In this document: positions 1 through 7,329 of the stretch, piece after piece | How the letters are laid out: every line of letters starts with the position of its first letter | Numbering within the stretch: the first letter of the stretch is position 1 | Notes under the pieces: generated by a model | The model's input: the letters and a program-made list of their open reading frames with translations, nothing else | Databases searched by the model: none | What the model was told of the DNA's origin: nothing | Program-made: the position numbers and the translations under genes | NCBI GenBank assembly: GCA_964617625.1 | Contig: CAZTZL010000028.1 | Coordinates: 1-39,743, forward strand | DNA length: 39,743 nucleotides | Source of the DNA: CAZTZL01 sp964617625 | GTDB lineage: Bacteria > Zhuqueibacterota > QNDG01 > DSAB01 | Reading direction: 5' to 3'

Positions 1-1616
1 CCGTTTTGTATCAGTTTCGGATTGAAATTTTCCGGCCTTTTAAGAACGGACAAATTCTGCCGCGTCAGACACAGCGCGGTCGGGCCATCCTGCTTGCGTA
101 GTGCATACGCCCAGGCAATCGCGGTTTCCAGACCATCGGCCGGACGAAAAACCATCAGGCCGGGAATCGTGCGCAGTGCGGCCACATGCTCGATGGGCTG
201 GTGCGTGGGGCCGTCTTCACCCACAAAAATGCTGTCGTGTGTAAAGACGTAGATCACATGTATGTTCATGATGGCGGCCAGACGAATAGAAGGTCGCATG
301 TAATCGGAAAACACGAGAAAAGTCGATCCGTAGGGAATGATGCCGCCGTACAGGGCCATACCGTTGAGAATGCTTCCCATCGCATGCTCCCGGATGCCGA
401 AATGCATGTTGTGTCCTGTAAACTTTGAGGGCGCAATCGAATCGCTGTTGTCGATTAATGTCTTGGTGGAGGGAGACAGATCGGCTGATCCTCCGTAAAG
501 GGAAGGAATCAATTTGGCAGCCGCATTCAGCACTTTGCCCCCGATAGAACGCGTGGCCGCCGGTTTATCGGAAAGCACAGCCGTCAGCGCTTCTTCCAAT
601 TCCACCGGAATCACTTTCGCACGCATCGTCTTCCAGAGTTTATATTCTTCAGAGCACTCTTTCTGCCAAACTTTAAATTGATCCTGCCAATCCTGATAAA
701 CAGGCTTTAGTTTTTCAGCGCGGTCCCGGAAAATTTTATGAACTTCATCGGGAACATAAAATGCCGGTTCCAGCGGCCAGTTCAAATTCTCTTTGGTCCG
801 CGCGACTTCCTCTGCTTTCAACGGGGAACCGTGAACCGATGCTGTGTCCTGCTTGTCCGGACTGCCGTATCCGATGTGCGTTTTAGCCAGAATCAGGGTG
901 GGCTTTTCTTTCTCCTCGATGCCTTCCCGAATCGCCGAACCGATTTCCTCATGATTGTGACCGTCGATCTTTACCGTATGCCATCCATAAGATTGAAACC
1001 GCTTGGCGACGTCCTCGGAAAAAGTAAGTTTGGTCTCTCCTTCAATCGTAATCGAATTGTCATCATAAATATAGATGATGTTTCCCAGTTTCAGATGCCC
1101 TGCCAGAGAGGCCGCTTCACACGAAACGCCCTCCATCAAATCCCCGTCGCTCACGATGGCGTAAATGTGATGATTGATGATTCGCTGCGCAGAGCAATTG
1201 AATTTCCCGGCCCAGATTTTTGACGCGATTGCCATCCCGACACCGTTCGCAAATCCCTGACCCAGCGGGCCTGTGGTGGTCTCCACTCCGGGGAGACAGC
1301 CGTATTCAGGATGTCCGGGTGTTCGGCTCTCCCACTGCCGGAAATTCTTGAGGTCGTTGAGGGTTACATCGTATCCTGACAGATAGAGCATGGAATAGAG
1401 GAGCATAGATCCGTGCCCGGCAGAAAGAACAAACCGATCCCGGTTGGGCCATTCAGGATCTTTCGGATTATACCGCAAAAATTGCGTCCAGAGCACGAAC
1501 GCACAATCGGCCATTCCCATGGGCATGCCCGGATGCCCCGAATTCGCTTTGCTTGTCCCGTCCACAGCCAGCATGCGGATCGTATTTGCAGCCAGTTTGC
1601 TTAATTCTTTATTCAT
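1..1616 (-). CDS. tkt: Transketolase, N-terminal ~538 residues (gene continues past left edge)
   Basis: Thiamine-diphosphate enzyme of the non-oxidative pentose phosphate pathway, moving two-carbon ketol units between sugar phosphates in the cytosol. The reverse strand reads from an ATG at 1616 without a stop to the window edge. Visible hallmarks are SGHPGMPMG (His28 region), TGPLGQGFANGVGMA, the ThDP/Mg motif DGDLMEG followed by an Asn, the pyrimidine-domain motif FGIREHAMG, and VGEDGPTHQPIEH. The order matches full-length transketolase (about 650-670 residues), so roughly 120 C-terminal residues lie outside the window. An AAGGA stretch about 13 nt upstream of the ATG is a weak ribosome site. 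It supplies erythrose-4-phosphate, a precursor of the aromatic pathway encoded at 7036-14904, but it is not adjacent to that operon. Identification is firm; the exact start is likely. Confidence 0.96.
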   Translation of the reverse strand, partial: MNKELSKLAANTIRMLAVDGTSKANSGHPGMPMGMADCAFVLWTQFLRYNPKDPEWPNRDRFVLSAGHGSMLLYSMLYLSGYDVTLNDLKNFRQWESRTPGHPEYGCLPGVETTTGPLGQGFANGVGMAIASKIWAGKFNCSAQRIINHHIYAIVSDGDLMEGVSCEAASLAGHLKLGNIIYIYDDNSITIEGETKLTFSEDVAKRFQSYGWHTVKIDGHNHEEIGSAIREGIEEKEKPTLILAKTHIGYGSPDKQDTASVHGSPLKAEEVARTKENLNWPLEPAFYVPDEVHKIFRDRAEKLKPVYQDWQDQFKVWQKECSEEYKLWKTMRAKVIPVELEEALTAVLSDKPAATRSIGGKVLNAAAKLIPSLYGGSADLSPSTKTLIDNSDSIAPSKFTGHNMHFGIREHAMGSILNGMALYGGIIPYGSTFLVFSDYMRPSIRLAAIMNIHVIYVFTHDSIFVGEDGPTHQPIEHVAALRTIPGLMVFRPADGLETAIAWAYALRKQDGPTALCLTRQNLSVLKRPENFNPKLIQN

Positions 1617-1641
1617 CTTTAATTTTATTTCCTTATTATTA

Positions 1642-1647
1642 ATTATA
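1642..1647 (-). promoter_or_regulatory. Possible -10 box for tkt
   Basis: The reverse strand carries a perfect TATAAT 26 nt upstream of the transketolase ATG. No good -35 hexamer is seen at 16-18 nt spacing, so this is only a candidate. Confidence 0.3.
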
Positions 1648-1756
1648 TCCAGACAAACTGTACAAATAATTTACAAAATTGAACATCATGAAACAACTCT
1701 TTTTAATAGACCTGTATTGAAAATCAATAAATTCAACCTTTGACAGATAATTAATA

Positions 1757-1853
1757 TCTTTTTCCTTTTTCCTCTTTTCGGTCTCCCGTCTCCGGTCTTC
1801 ATTTCATCATTTCCCCTTCCCCATTTCCCTTTTCCCACTTTCTTTTTATCCTC
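1757..1853. repeat. Pyrimidine-rich low-complexity tract
   Basis: About 97 nt between the tkt start and the end of the TonB receptor gene, almost all C and T on the plus strand, with short recurring units such as TTCCC, GGTCTCC and TTTCC. No ORF or hairpin is evident. Its purine-rich complement lies just 3' of the receptor gene on the transcribed strand. The function is unknown; it may be a decayed intergenic repeat. Confidence 0.5.
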
Positions 1854-1862
1854 AAAATTGAT

Positions 1863-3656
1863 CTATAAAATCAGCTCCATCCCTAATATCATTTGCCGGC
1901 CCGGCATCGGCACACTGGCTATCTCTTCATAATCTTCACCCAGCAGATTGGTGATATTGAAATAGAACTCCCATTTCCCGAAGCGTCTCGACCATTTTGC
2001 ATCCAGAACAGTGGATATGGATTTATTCTCGTATTGCCGGAAATTGATAAACACATTTTGAGAAATCCGGTACGGCCAAAACAGAGCAGCATTGAATTTA
2101 ATATGATGCCTCGGCATTTCCGAACTGTATTTGGATTCATAACTGCCGGGCAGTGTCTGACTGCGATGCATGGTTGTGTAATAACCGGAGATATGAAACT
2201 GCCTGCCCGCTGAAATTTTCTGTGTAATTGTCATTCCGGTATACCTGGCTGAACTGACATTTCCGGCCTGCCAGATGATTTCCCCGATTTTACGAATCCA
2301 TTGAATCCGGTCCTTCTCATCTCTGATAAAAAAAGTGATTTCGGTTTGATTTCGATCCCCCTCATAAATAAGTCCCGCTTCCGTACACCAGCCGGTTTCC
2401 GGTTTCAACAGTTCGTTTCCATGATTGTAATCATCCCGATAAAAAAGTTCTGTAAATGTGGGCGCCCGGAATACCCTTCCGGCCGAAGCGCGCAGACGAA
2501 TTTGGGATCTTATTTTATAACTCAGACCCAGTGTCGGATTGGTTTGAATCCCCCACTTTTCGTGACGGTCGAACCGGATGCCGCCATGAACCGTCATTTT
2601 GCAAAAAACGGGTGTGATCATTTCAACCCACATACCTCCCCGGTAAAACATTCGATTTCCCCATTTCGTGCTTTTCGCCTCTTCCCTGACTGTTTCAATG
2701 CCGAATCCGAATTCTTTTTTTTCAGACAATCTCAAATTAATCTGGCCCTCAATCCCTCCAACCCAGGTCTGTGTGTTATTTTGATATCTTCCAGGATTTA
2801 AAAAATCCAGATTAAAATGATCCCGGTGGTATCTGTAATGGAGCTTCGACTGCATAACGAGAGCCGGATGGAGCACGTGCAGAAATCCGATATTTCCATG
2901 TACAGTCGACGTTTTTTCCCTTGAGGGAGCTGGTCCATAAAATCTGTCTGCTCCAAATTTTTTGTCGAGATAACCGAATATCCCCGAAATTTCATCCCGG
3001 GCGGAACGGGAATGAAACCGCCACGATAGGATCGTGTTGTCATAATCGGTATTCCAGTAATAACCGTCCGATTTTTGCTTTTCGATAGATAATCTGTTAA
3101 AAACGGATCCCAGAATCAGAGATTGTGAAAGATGCCCGTTCATGGTGTTGTTGCTCCCCCCGCCCAATCCGATTTGAGATTGGGTACCGTGTGTCTGTTT
3201 GGTAATAATATGGATCACTCCACCAAAACTATCGGACCCGTACAGGGAGGAACCGTGGCCGGGGAGAATTTCGATGCGTTCAATATCGTGAACGGAAACG
3301 GGAATATCGCAGTTATGATGTCCAGTCTGCGGATCGTTCAAACAGACACCGTCCATGAGAACAAGAACCTGCTCGAATGAACACCCGCGGAGGCTGAAAT
3401 CGGCCTGCGCATTCACACCCCGCGTACTTAAATCGATTCCGCTGACATAGCGCAGAATATCCTGCACGGATTCAGCCGGCAAATTCTCGATTTCTTCTGC
3501 GCTGATGACATAGACCATTCTTGTATCCGCATTTAAAGCGCTGAACAGCTTTGAAGCAGTAACGGGAATCGGCTGGCTTTTGTATACGATCTCTGTAAAT
3601 CCCAAATCGGATACAATTAAACCAAGAACACAAATTACACAAAAACGGATTTTCAT
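1863..3656 (-). CDS. TonB-dependent outer-membrane receptor, BtuB-like
   Basis: Predicted 597-residue outer-membrane barrel that takes up a scarce ligand using TonB energy. The ATG at 3656 begins a signal peptide (MKIRFCVICVLGLIVSDLGF). A longer reading from a TTG at 3734 would overlap the upstream gene and put 26 residues before the signal, so I reject it. The plug domain spans about residues 30-155, with SLRGCSFEQVLVLMDGV, NDPQTGHHN and an ending of LYGSDSFGGVIHIIT. A barrel of alternating strands follows to the C-terminus (GRQMILGMELIL). The size (about 600) is that of vitamin B12/small-ligand receptors, not the roughly 1000-residue SusC type. Two plug cysteines are unusual. No cobalamin riboswitch or transport genes flank it, so the ligand is open. 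It lies 55 nt behind the CheB-like gene and is probably co-transcribed with it. Confidence 0.88.
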   Translation of the reverse strand: MKIRFCVICVLGLIVSDLGFTEIVYKSQPIPVTASKLFSALNADTRMVYVISAEEIENLPAESVQDILRYVSGIDLSTRGVNAQADFSLRGCSFEQVLVLMDGVCLNDPQTGHHNCDIPVSVHDIERIEILPGHGSSLYGSDSFGGVIHIITKQTHGTQSQIGLGGGSNNTMNGHLSQSLILGSVFNRLSIEKQKSDGYYWNTDYDNTILSWRFHSRSARDEISGIFGYLDKKFGADRFYGPAPSREKTSTVHGNIGFLHVLHPALVMQSKLHYRYHRDHFNLDFLNPGRYQNNTQTWVGGIEGQINLRLSEKKEFGFGIETVREEAKSTKWGNRMFYRGGMWVEMITPVFCKMTVHGGIRFDRHEKWGIQTNPTLGLSYKIRSQIRLRASAGRVFRAPTFTELFYRDDYNHGNELLKPETGWCTEAGLIYEGDRNQTEITFFIRDEKDRIQWIRKIGEIIWQAGNVSSARYTGMTITQKISAGRQFHISGYYTTMHRSQTLPGSYESKYSSEMPRHHIKFNAALFWPYRISQNVFINFRQYENKSISTVLDAKWSRRFGKWEFYFNITNLLGEDYEEIASVPMPGRQMILGMELIL

Positions 3657-3711
3657 GGATGATCGGAAAATGTAATAACAATTGATGACTATATTTAAGA
3701 AGAAAACTTCA

Positions 3712-4290
3712 CTAAATCGTTTCAAATTTGGCAATCAGTTTTTTCCGTATATCTTTCGGATCCAAAACCCAGTCCACATTACCTGTTTCGATGGCTTCTT
3801 TCGGCATACCCCAGATCGCACTCGTTTCCTGATTCTGGGCAACAGTCACGGCGCCAATCTGTTTCATGTGCGAAATCCCATCCGCACCGTCCCTTCCCAT
3901 CCCTGTTAAAATAATCCCCATAAATTGACTGCCGTGATCTTTATGCAGCGATTTCATGATAGAGTCCACCGCAGGACAGACAAAATTTATTTTTTCACCT
4001 TCGAATAATTGAATTCTTCTGTTATCGTTCAATTTTATCTGAAGCTCGCTCGGTGCGATATACACCACTCCGTCTTTCAGCCATTCTCCATCTTCCGCGA
4101 TTTTTACATGCATCACAGTCGATGAATCGAGGCTTTCCCTGATATGTTCGTTGATAAATTTGGGCATGTGCTGTACAATGATGATACAGCATTTCAACAG
4201 TGGAAGCTTTTCGAAAATGGTTTTTAAAATTCTCGGCCCGCCTGCGGAAGCTCCTATAATAACTATATTTTTTGATCGGTCAATTGTCAT
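3712..4290 (-). CDS. Stand-alone CheB-type protein-glutamate methylesterase domain
   Basis: A 192-residue protein consisting only of the CheB catalytic domain. Normal CheB has an N-terminal receiver (about 350 residues in total), which is absent here. The catalytic triad is intact: Ser15 in IGASAGG, His41 in VQHM and Asp134 in LTGMGRDGA. The family removes methyl groups from, or deamidates, chemoreceptor glutamates. Receiver-less forms also occur in chemosensory-like pathways controlling other processes. A second CheB copy (4320-4538) and a separate CheY-like receiver (4655-5026) follow upstream in the same orientation, so regulation may be in trans. No CheR, CheA or MCP is visible, though sequence is missing in the gap. 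Assignment to the CheB fold is firm; the pathway is unknown. Confidence 0.87.
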   Translation of the reverse strand: MTIDRSKNIVIIGASAGGPRILKTIFEKLPLLKCCIIIVQHMPKFINEHIRESLDSSTVMHVKIAEDGEWLKDGVVYIAPSELQIKLNDNRRIQLFEGEKINFVCPAVDSIMKSLHKDHGSQFMGIILTGMGRDGADGISHMKQIGAVTVAQNQETSAIWGMPKEAIETGNVDWVLDPKDIRKKLIAKFETI

Positions 4291-4319
4291 CTGTCAAACC
4301 GGATTATAAATGAATGAGA

Positions 4320-4538
4320 TTAATTCGGTGTTTGGCCAATAAGTTCAGTGAGCCATTCCCTGATTTCATCGGGAGTCAAAATCAAATCCACATTTCCCGT
4401 AGCAATAGCCTCTTTTGGCATACCATAGATTGCGCAGCTTTCTTCGCTCTGGGCAATGGTCACGCCCCCTATCTTTTTCAGATAGCTGATCCCTTCGGCG
4501 CCATCCTGTCCCAGCCCGGAAAGAATAATTCCGATGTG
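4320..4538 (-). CDS. Second CheB-type methylesterase domain, C-terminal 72 residues (cut by assembly gap)
   Basis: The reading frame enters from the run of Ns and ends at TAA (4320-4322). The visible part holds SGLGQDGAEG with the catalytic Asp, and GMPKEAIATGNVD. It aligns closely along its length with the end of the neighbouring copy at 3712-4290 (for example GMPKEAI and TGNVD in both), so the two are tandem paralogues. The nucleophile and His regions are lost in the gap. Whether the missing part is a bare CheB domain or carries a receiver cannot be told. Confidence 0.8.
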   Translation of the reverse strand, partial: HIGIILSGLGQDGAEGISYLKKIGGVTIAQSEESCAIYGMPKEAIATGNVDLILTPDEIREWLTELIGQTPN

Positions 4539-4638
4539 NNNNNNNNNNNNNNNNNNNNNNNNNNNNNNNNNNNNNNNNNNNNNNNNNNNNNNNNNNNNNN
4601 NNNNNNNNNNNNNNNNNNNNNNNNNNNNNNNNNNNNNN
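4539..4638. other. Assembly gap (100 Ns)
   Basis: Exactly 100 Ns, a conventional size for a gap of unknown length. It removes the N-terminal part of the second CheB gene and possibly further genes before the receiver gene at 4655. Adjacent similar CheB copies may have caused the break. Confidence 0.97.
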
Positions 4639-4654
4639 TAACTTTCCAATTATT

Positions 4655-5026
4655 TTATTCAAGGTAGGCCAGATAATCCCCAACGATGGTCAGTAATTGA
4701 TCCTTGTCGAAAGGCTTTCTGATATAATCAAGAACATACTCTTTTAATTTTTCCATTTTTGCATCGGGTTCTTCTTTTCCGGTCAGCATACAGATGATGT
4801 TCCCTTCTGCAAAACCTTCCTGGACAATTTCATTGATGGTATCCCAGCCATCCATCCCGGGCATCATAATATCCATCAAAATGAGCCCCTTGAAACCCTT
4901 TCGAAGTTCCTCAAGGCAAGCCTTGCCGCTGTCGGCAGTGTGTACTTCAATTTTAGCACTCTCCAATATCCTTTTAACGGAATAAATTACCATTGGCTCA
5001 TCATCGACAACCAGGACACGTCTCAT
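4655..5026 (-). CDS. CheY-like single-domain response regulator
   Basis: A 123-residue receiver domain with no output domain. The acidic pocket is Asp8/Asp9 (VVDDE), the phospho-acceptor is Asp52 in LMDIMMPGMDG, the switch Thr is at 82 (LTGK) and the conserved Lys is at 104 (RKPF). The start is supported by a GGGAGA ribosome site 8 nt before the ATG. It lies upstream of the CheB-type genes on the same strand, so it may be their missing receiver partner, but the assembly gap separates them. It could equally act on another target through protein contacts. Confidence 0.9.
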   Translation of the reverse strand: MRRVLVVDDEPMVIYSVKRILESAKIEVHTADSGKACLEELRKGFKGLILMDIMMPGMDGWDTINEIVQEGFAEGNIICMLTGKEEPDAKMEKLKEYVLDYIRKPFDKDQLLTIVGDYLAYLE

Positions 5027-5124
5027 CGCTTGTCTCCCTTTTTTGGATTTATTGAAAAGAAAACCTTCCTCATTTTGATATTCAATAATCTTTGAATCAT
5101 GACTTCAATAATGGGTAAAAATGG

Positions 5125-5610
5125 TTATCTGGTAAGACGCTTTTTGATCTTTTTTGGACTTCTTCCAAAAAGCGGATTGATCTCGATATGCCTTTCTCTG
5201 CCTTCTCCAAAGCTTTCAGTACGCACACCATCACGATCCTTAAGATAATCATGTATGACAAATCTTTCAAACGATCCCATCGGCGGCAATACTTCGGTTT
5301 CGCCTTTAATGAGAACCTCCTGTGCTTTTAGTTCGGCAAGTCGTTTGAGTTTACCAACAGGATACACTTTCATAGTCACATTTTCATTTTCCCGGTAGGT
5401 CTTGACTTTATATTCTTGAGATTTTTCAAAATGCTCGTGAAGCAATTTTCTCTGAAAACTGTTTAAATCCTGGACCTTAACGGATTCGATTGAATCCTGG
5501 AGCGTATGTTCAATCTGTTGTATAATTTCTTTTACTTTTTCATCAAACTTTGGTTTTTTAAAAAACACTTTCTTTCTATCTTCCGGATTTTTCTTTCTTT
5601 CTTGCTCCAC
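5125..5610 (-). CDS. Tandem R3H-domain protein (Jag-like)
   Basis: A 161-residue basic cytosolic protein, predicted to bind single-stranded nucleic acid. The C-terminal half is a clear R3H domain (about residues 107-148: LPPMGSFERFVIH, then GEGRERHIEI) as in Jag/KhpB. Residues 48-90 repeat the same layout (LNSFQRKLLHEHF, then an acidic/Asn turn and VTMKVYP), with Arg54-x3-His58 matching Arg116-x3-His120. The protein therefore seems to carry two R3H modules instead of the KH-R3H pair of Jag. The N-terminus (1-40) is charged and helical. The start is a GTG at 5610 with AAGGA 8 nt upstream; no in-frame ATG fits. Neighbours are a receiver gene and a permease, giving no functional hint. The second module is confident; the first is my reading of an internal duplication. 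Confidence 0.8.
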   Translation of the reverse strand: MEQERKKNPEDRKKVFFKKPKFDEKVKEIIQQIEHTLQDSIESVKVQDLNSFQRKLLHEHFEKSQEYKVKTYRENENVTMKVYPVGKLKRLAELKAQEVLIKGETEVLPPMGSFERFVIHDYLKDRDGVRTESFGEGRERHIEINPLFGRSPKKIKKRLTR

Positions 5611-5702
5611 TTTAACATCCTTTCATTTGCTGCGAAAGCCTGTACTTCCGATGTACGACAGATTAATATACATATCATTTAATGTATTGCAATCAGAATA
5701 TT

Positions 5703-6551
5703 TTACTTTCGTAACTCCGCAACCAGCATGCCGCAAATAATAAATCCGCCTCCCAAAAGGCCGATTCCGGTGATTCCTTCTCCCAATAAAAGAACCGCAA
5801 AAATGAGGGCAAAAACCGGTTCCATCGTGTAGATCACTGCTGCCGCCGTTGCGGATGTCTTGGGCTGCCAGTGAATCTGCATCCAGAAACCCAGTGCCGT
5901 GGAAAGCAAAGAAACACATATAAGAGAGAAAACCATATTGGCCGTAAAACTGATCTGATATTCCTTAAAAACGAAAACGGAACACGATGCCAGTATTGCC
6001 GTGACCAAAAGCATCAAAAACGTAAGAATGATTTCCTCCCCTTTCTTCACAAAAATTTCAACAAAAATAATCTGAAACGCAAAACAAACCGCACACATCA
6101 ATGTATAAAAATCACCTTTATTGAATGCCATATCAGCAGGGTGTGTAAGCAGGAAAATGCCCGCTGTCGCCAATACCACGCCCGCCATGGAAGCCTTTCT
6201 GGGCAGTTTCTTTTCAATAATCAAAACCAAAACGGGAACGATGAGAACAGCCAATCCCGTAATGAATCCCGATTTTGAGGCTGTTGTGTATTTGAGTCCT
6301 ATCGTTTGAAACGCCATCCCCAGAAACATGAAGAGCCCGAGCAGAGAACCTCGTTTTAAAACATGGATGTTGATTTTGGGAAACCCCGAAAAAAGAAACG
6401 GGACAAGCAGGAGACTTCCCAGCCAGAAACGGATTGCCAGAAAAAGTATCGGACTGATATCCGTAAGGGCCGTCTTGACAAGTGTAAAACTGAGCCCCCA
6501 AATCACAGTCAGCAGTAAAAGCCATCCGTCCGCCCTGATAGTTTCTTTCAT
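5703..6551 (-). CDS. EamA/DMT-family inner-membrane permease
   Basis: A 282-residue polytopic protein with about ten hydrophobic helices in two repeated EamA halves. The first half includes LTVIWGLSFTLVKTAL and the second has YTMEPVFALIFAVLLLGE, the recurring signature of drug/metabolite exporters (YedA/RhaT-like). Substrates of the family include amino acids, nucleosides and metabolites, and nothing here narrows this down. I start at the ATG at 6551; the reading frame opens earlier at a TTG (6572) that would add seven residues without a better ribosome site. It is transcribed divergently from the aromatic operon, whose promoter lies about 260 nt away. An exporter of aromatic compounds is possible but unsupported. 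Confidence 0.88.
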   Translation of the reverse strand: MKETIRADGWLLLLTVIWGLSFTLVKTALTDISPILFLAIRFWLGSLLLVPFLFSGFPKINIHVLKRGSLLGLFMFLGMAFQTIGLKYTTASKSGFITGLAVLIVPVLVLIIEKKLPRKASMAGVVLATAGIFLLTHPADMAFNKGDFYTLMCAVCFAFQIIFVEIFVKKGEEIILTFLMLLVTAILASCSVFVFKEYQISFTANMVFSLICVSLLSTALGFWMQIHWQPKTSATAAAVIYTMEPVFALIFAVLLLGEGITGIGLLGGGFIICGMLVAELRK

Positions 6552-6812
6552 CAAACAATTATTCCGAATCAAAAAATTGCTGAATTGTCATGAATTAAAA
6601 GTACTACAATCCTCGTTTCAAAAAATCAGTAGTTAAATTATAATGAAATTGAACCATATTTGCAAGAATTTTGTTCGTCCAAAAATATTAGTTTGATTAA
6701 AGTTAAATCGTTATATACATAGAATATTCATGGATCAATTAAATTGGTTATCCCCCATATCGAAAATTGAAATAACCATTCAAAACAACAATAAATGGCC
6801 TCTTTTTTATGC
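6552..6812. other. AT-rich divergent intergenic region
   Basis: About 260 nt between the permease start and the aromatic-operon promoter. It is strongly AT-rich and has no credible ORF. It must hold the permease promoter, but I see no convincing -35/-10 pair for it. Confidence 0.4.
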
Positions 6813-6841
6813 TTGACTTTTGATAACTCATTATTTATATT
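6813..6841 (+). promoter_or_regulatory. Sigma70-type promoter of the aromatic operon
   Basis: TTGACT (6813-6818), a 17-nt spacer and TATATT (6836-6841) form a near-consensus promoter. Transcription would start near 6848, about 24 nt before the leader peptide ATG and about 190 nt before the chorismate mutase gene. The distance suits a regulated leader. Confidence 0.75.
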
Positions 6842-6871
6842 TATATTGTATTTTTTAAGAATGGACTTTCC

Positions 6872-6946
6872 ATGACAAAACATAATCTTTCTTTTTTATA
6901 TAACTTTTATTATTGCCAGATTCAGCGCAGTGGGAGGAATCAATAG
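6872..6946 (+). CDS. Phe/Tyr-rich leader peptide (24 residues)
   Basis: The short ORF runs from ATG 6872 to TAG 6944-6946. It contains FLYNFYY at residues 8-14: five aromatic codons in seven (TTT, TAT, TTT, TAT, TAT, positions 6893-6913). It starts about 24 nt after the predicted transcription start and precedes mutually exclusive hairpins and an intrinsic terminator ahead of Phe/Tyr/Trp precursor genes. This is the layout of the enterobacterial pheA/trp leader peptides. The ribosome would stall on Phe or Tyr codons when those tRNAs are uncharged. The ribosome site is weak (GGA 6 nt upstream). A four-codon ORF (ATG 6861) ends by overlapping this ATG, perhaps by chance. Confidence 0.8.
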   Translation: MTKHNLSFLYNFYYCQIQRSGRNQ

Positions 6947-6950
6947 GCAA
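6913..6950 (+). promoter_or_regulatory. Attenuator protector hairpin (1:2 pairing)
   Basis: TTGCC (6913-6917) pairs with GGCAA (6946-6950) and GATTC (6919-6923) pairs with GAATC (6937-6941), giving a 10-bp stem with a small internal loop. Its 5' arm begins at the last aromatic codon, so a ribosome stalled there would block it, while its 3' arm shares bases with the antiterminator. Confidence 0.65.
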
Positions 6951-6982
6951 ACTGCAATATGACCTATAAAATTCAACCCACT
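6929..6982 (+). promoter_or_regulatory. Attenuator antiterminator pairing (2:3)
   Basis: AGTGGG (6929-6934) pairs with CCCACT (6977-6982) and GAAT (6937-6940) with ATTC (6971-6974), separated by a 2x2 internal loop. The right arm takes six bases of the terminator's 5' stem, so the two folds exclude each other. The left arm lies partly under a ribosome that has reached the leader stop codon. Confidence 0.7.
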
Positions 6983-7004
6983 ACATCTGTTAGTGGGTTT
7001 TTTT
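6975..7004 (+). terminator. Intrinsic terminator/attenuator of the aromatic operon
   Basis: AACCCACTA (6975-6983) pairs perfectly with TAGTGGGTT (6991-6999) around a 7-nt loop. The T-run spans 6998-7004. It sits after the leader peptide and before the first structural gene, so it must be a conditional terminator. Confidence 0.85.
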
Positions 7005-7035
7005 ATATCTTGTCAATCCAAGCACCGGAGGAAAA

Positions 7036-7326
7036 ATGAATGCGGATCTTGATCGGTTGCGAAATCAAATTCAGGAAATTGATCATCAAATCGCAAAGCT
7101 TCTTCACAAACGAATCGATACTGTGCTTGAAATTGGTCAAATCAAATCAGAATTGGGATTGCCAATCGTTGATAAAAATCGGGAAAAACAGGTGATCACC
7201 AATGTACTGAACGATTCAAACAATCCTGTCCATACAAAATCAATTCATAAATTTTTCAGATACATTATTCGAATCTGCAGGGAAACACAGAAGAATGCAA
7301 TTACAAAAGATAGAAAAGAGAGGTAA
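7036..7326 (+). CDS. Chorismate mutase, AroQ class
   Basis: A 96-residue all-helical cytosolic enzyme that converts chorismate to prephenate, the first step to Phe and Tyr. Active-site residues of the E. coli chorismate mutase domain can be lined up: Arg9, Arg26, Lys37, Asp46, Arg49, Glu50 and Gln85. A GGAGG ribosome site (about 7027-7031) precedes the ATG. It is a free-standing mutase followed 3 nt later by DAHP synthase. Elsewhere these two activities are often fused or form a complex in which the mutase helps feedback control of DAHP synthase, so physical partnership is plausible. It is the first gene after the Phe/Tyr attenuator, which fits its branch-point role. Confidence 0.92.
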   Translation: MNADLDRLRNQIQEIDHQIAKLLHKRIDTVLEIGQIKSELGLPIVDKNREKQVITNVLNDSNNPVHTKSIHKFFRYIIRICRETQKNAITKDRKER

Positions 7327-7329
7327 CGC

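Noticed and set aside
738..1223. 161-codon plus-strand ORF opposite transketolase
   Set aside because: It is antisense to clearly conserved transketolase codons, has no ribosome site and shows no recognisable domain.
3657..3711. Cobalamin riboswitch upstream of the BtuB-like receptor
   Set aside because: Only 55 nt separate it from the upstream gene and no B12-box-like sequence is present.
6842..7035. T-box or riboswitch in the aromatic leader
   Set aside because: No T-box consensus (AGGGTGGNACCGCG) or known aptamer core is visible; the leader peptide with competing stems explains the region.
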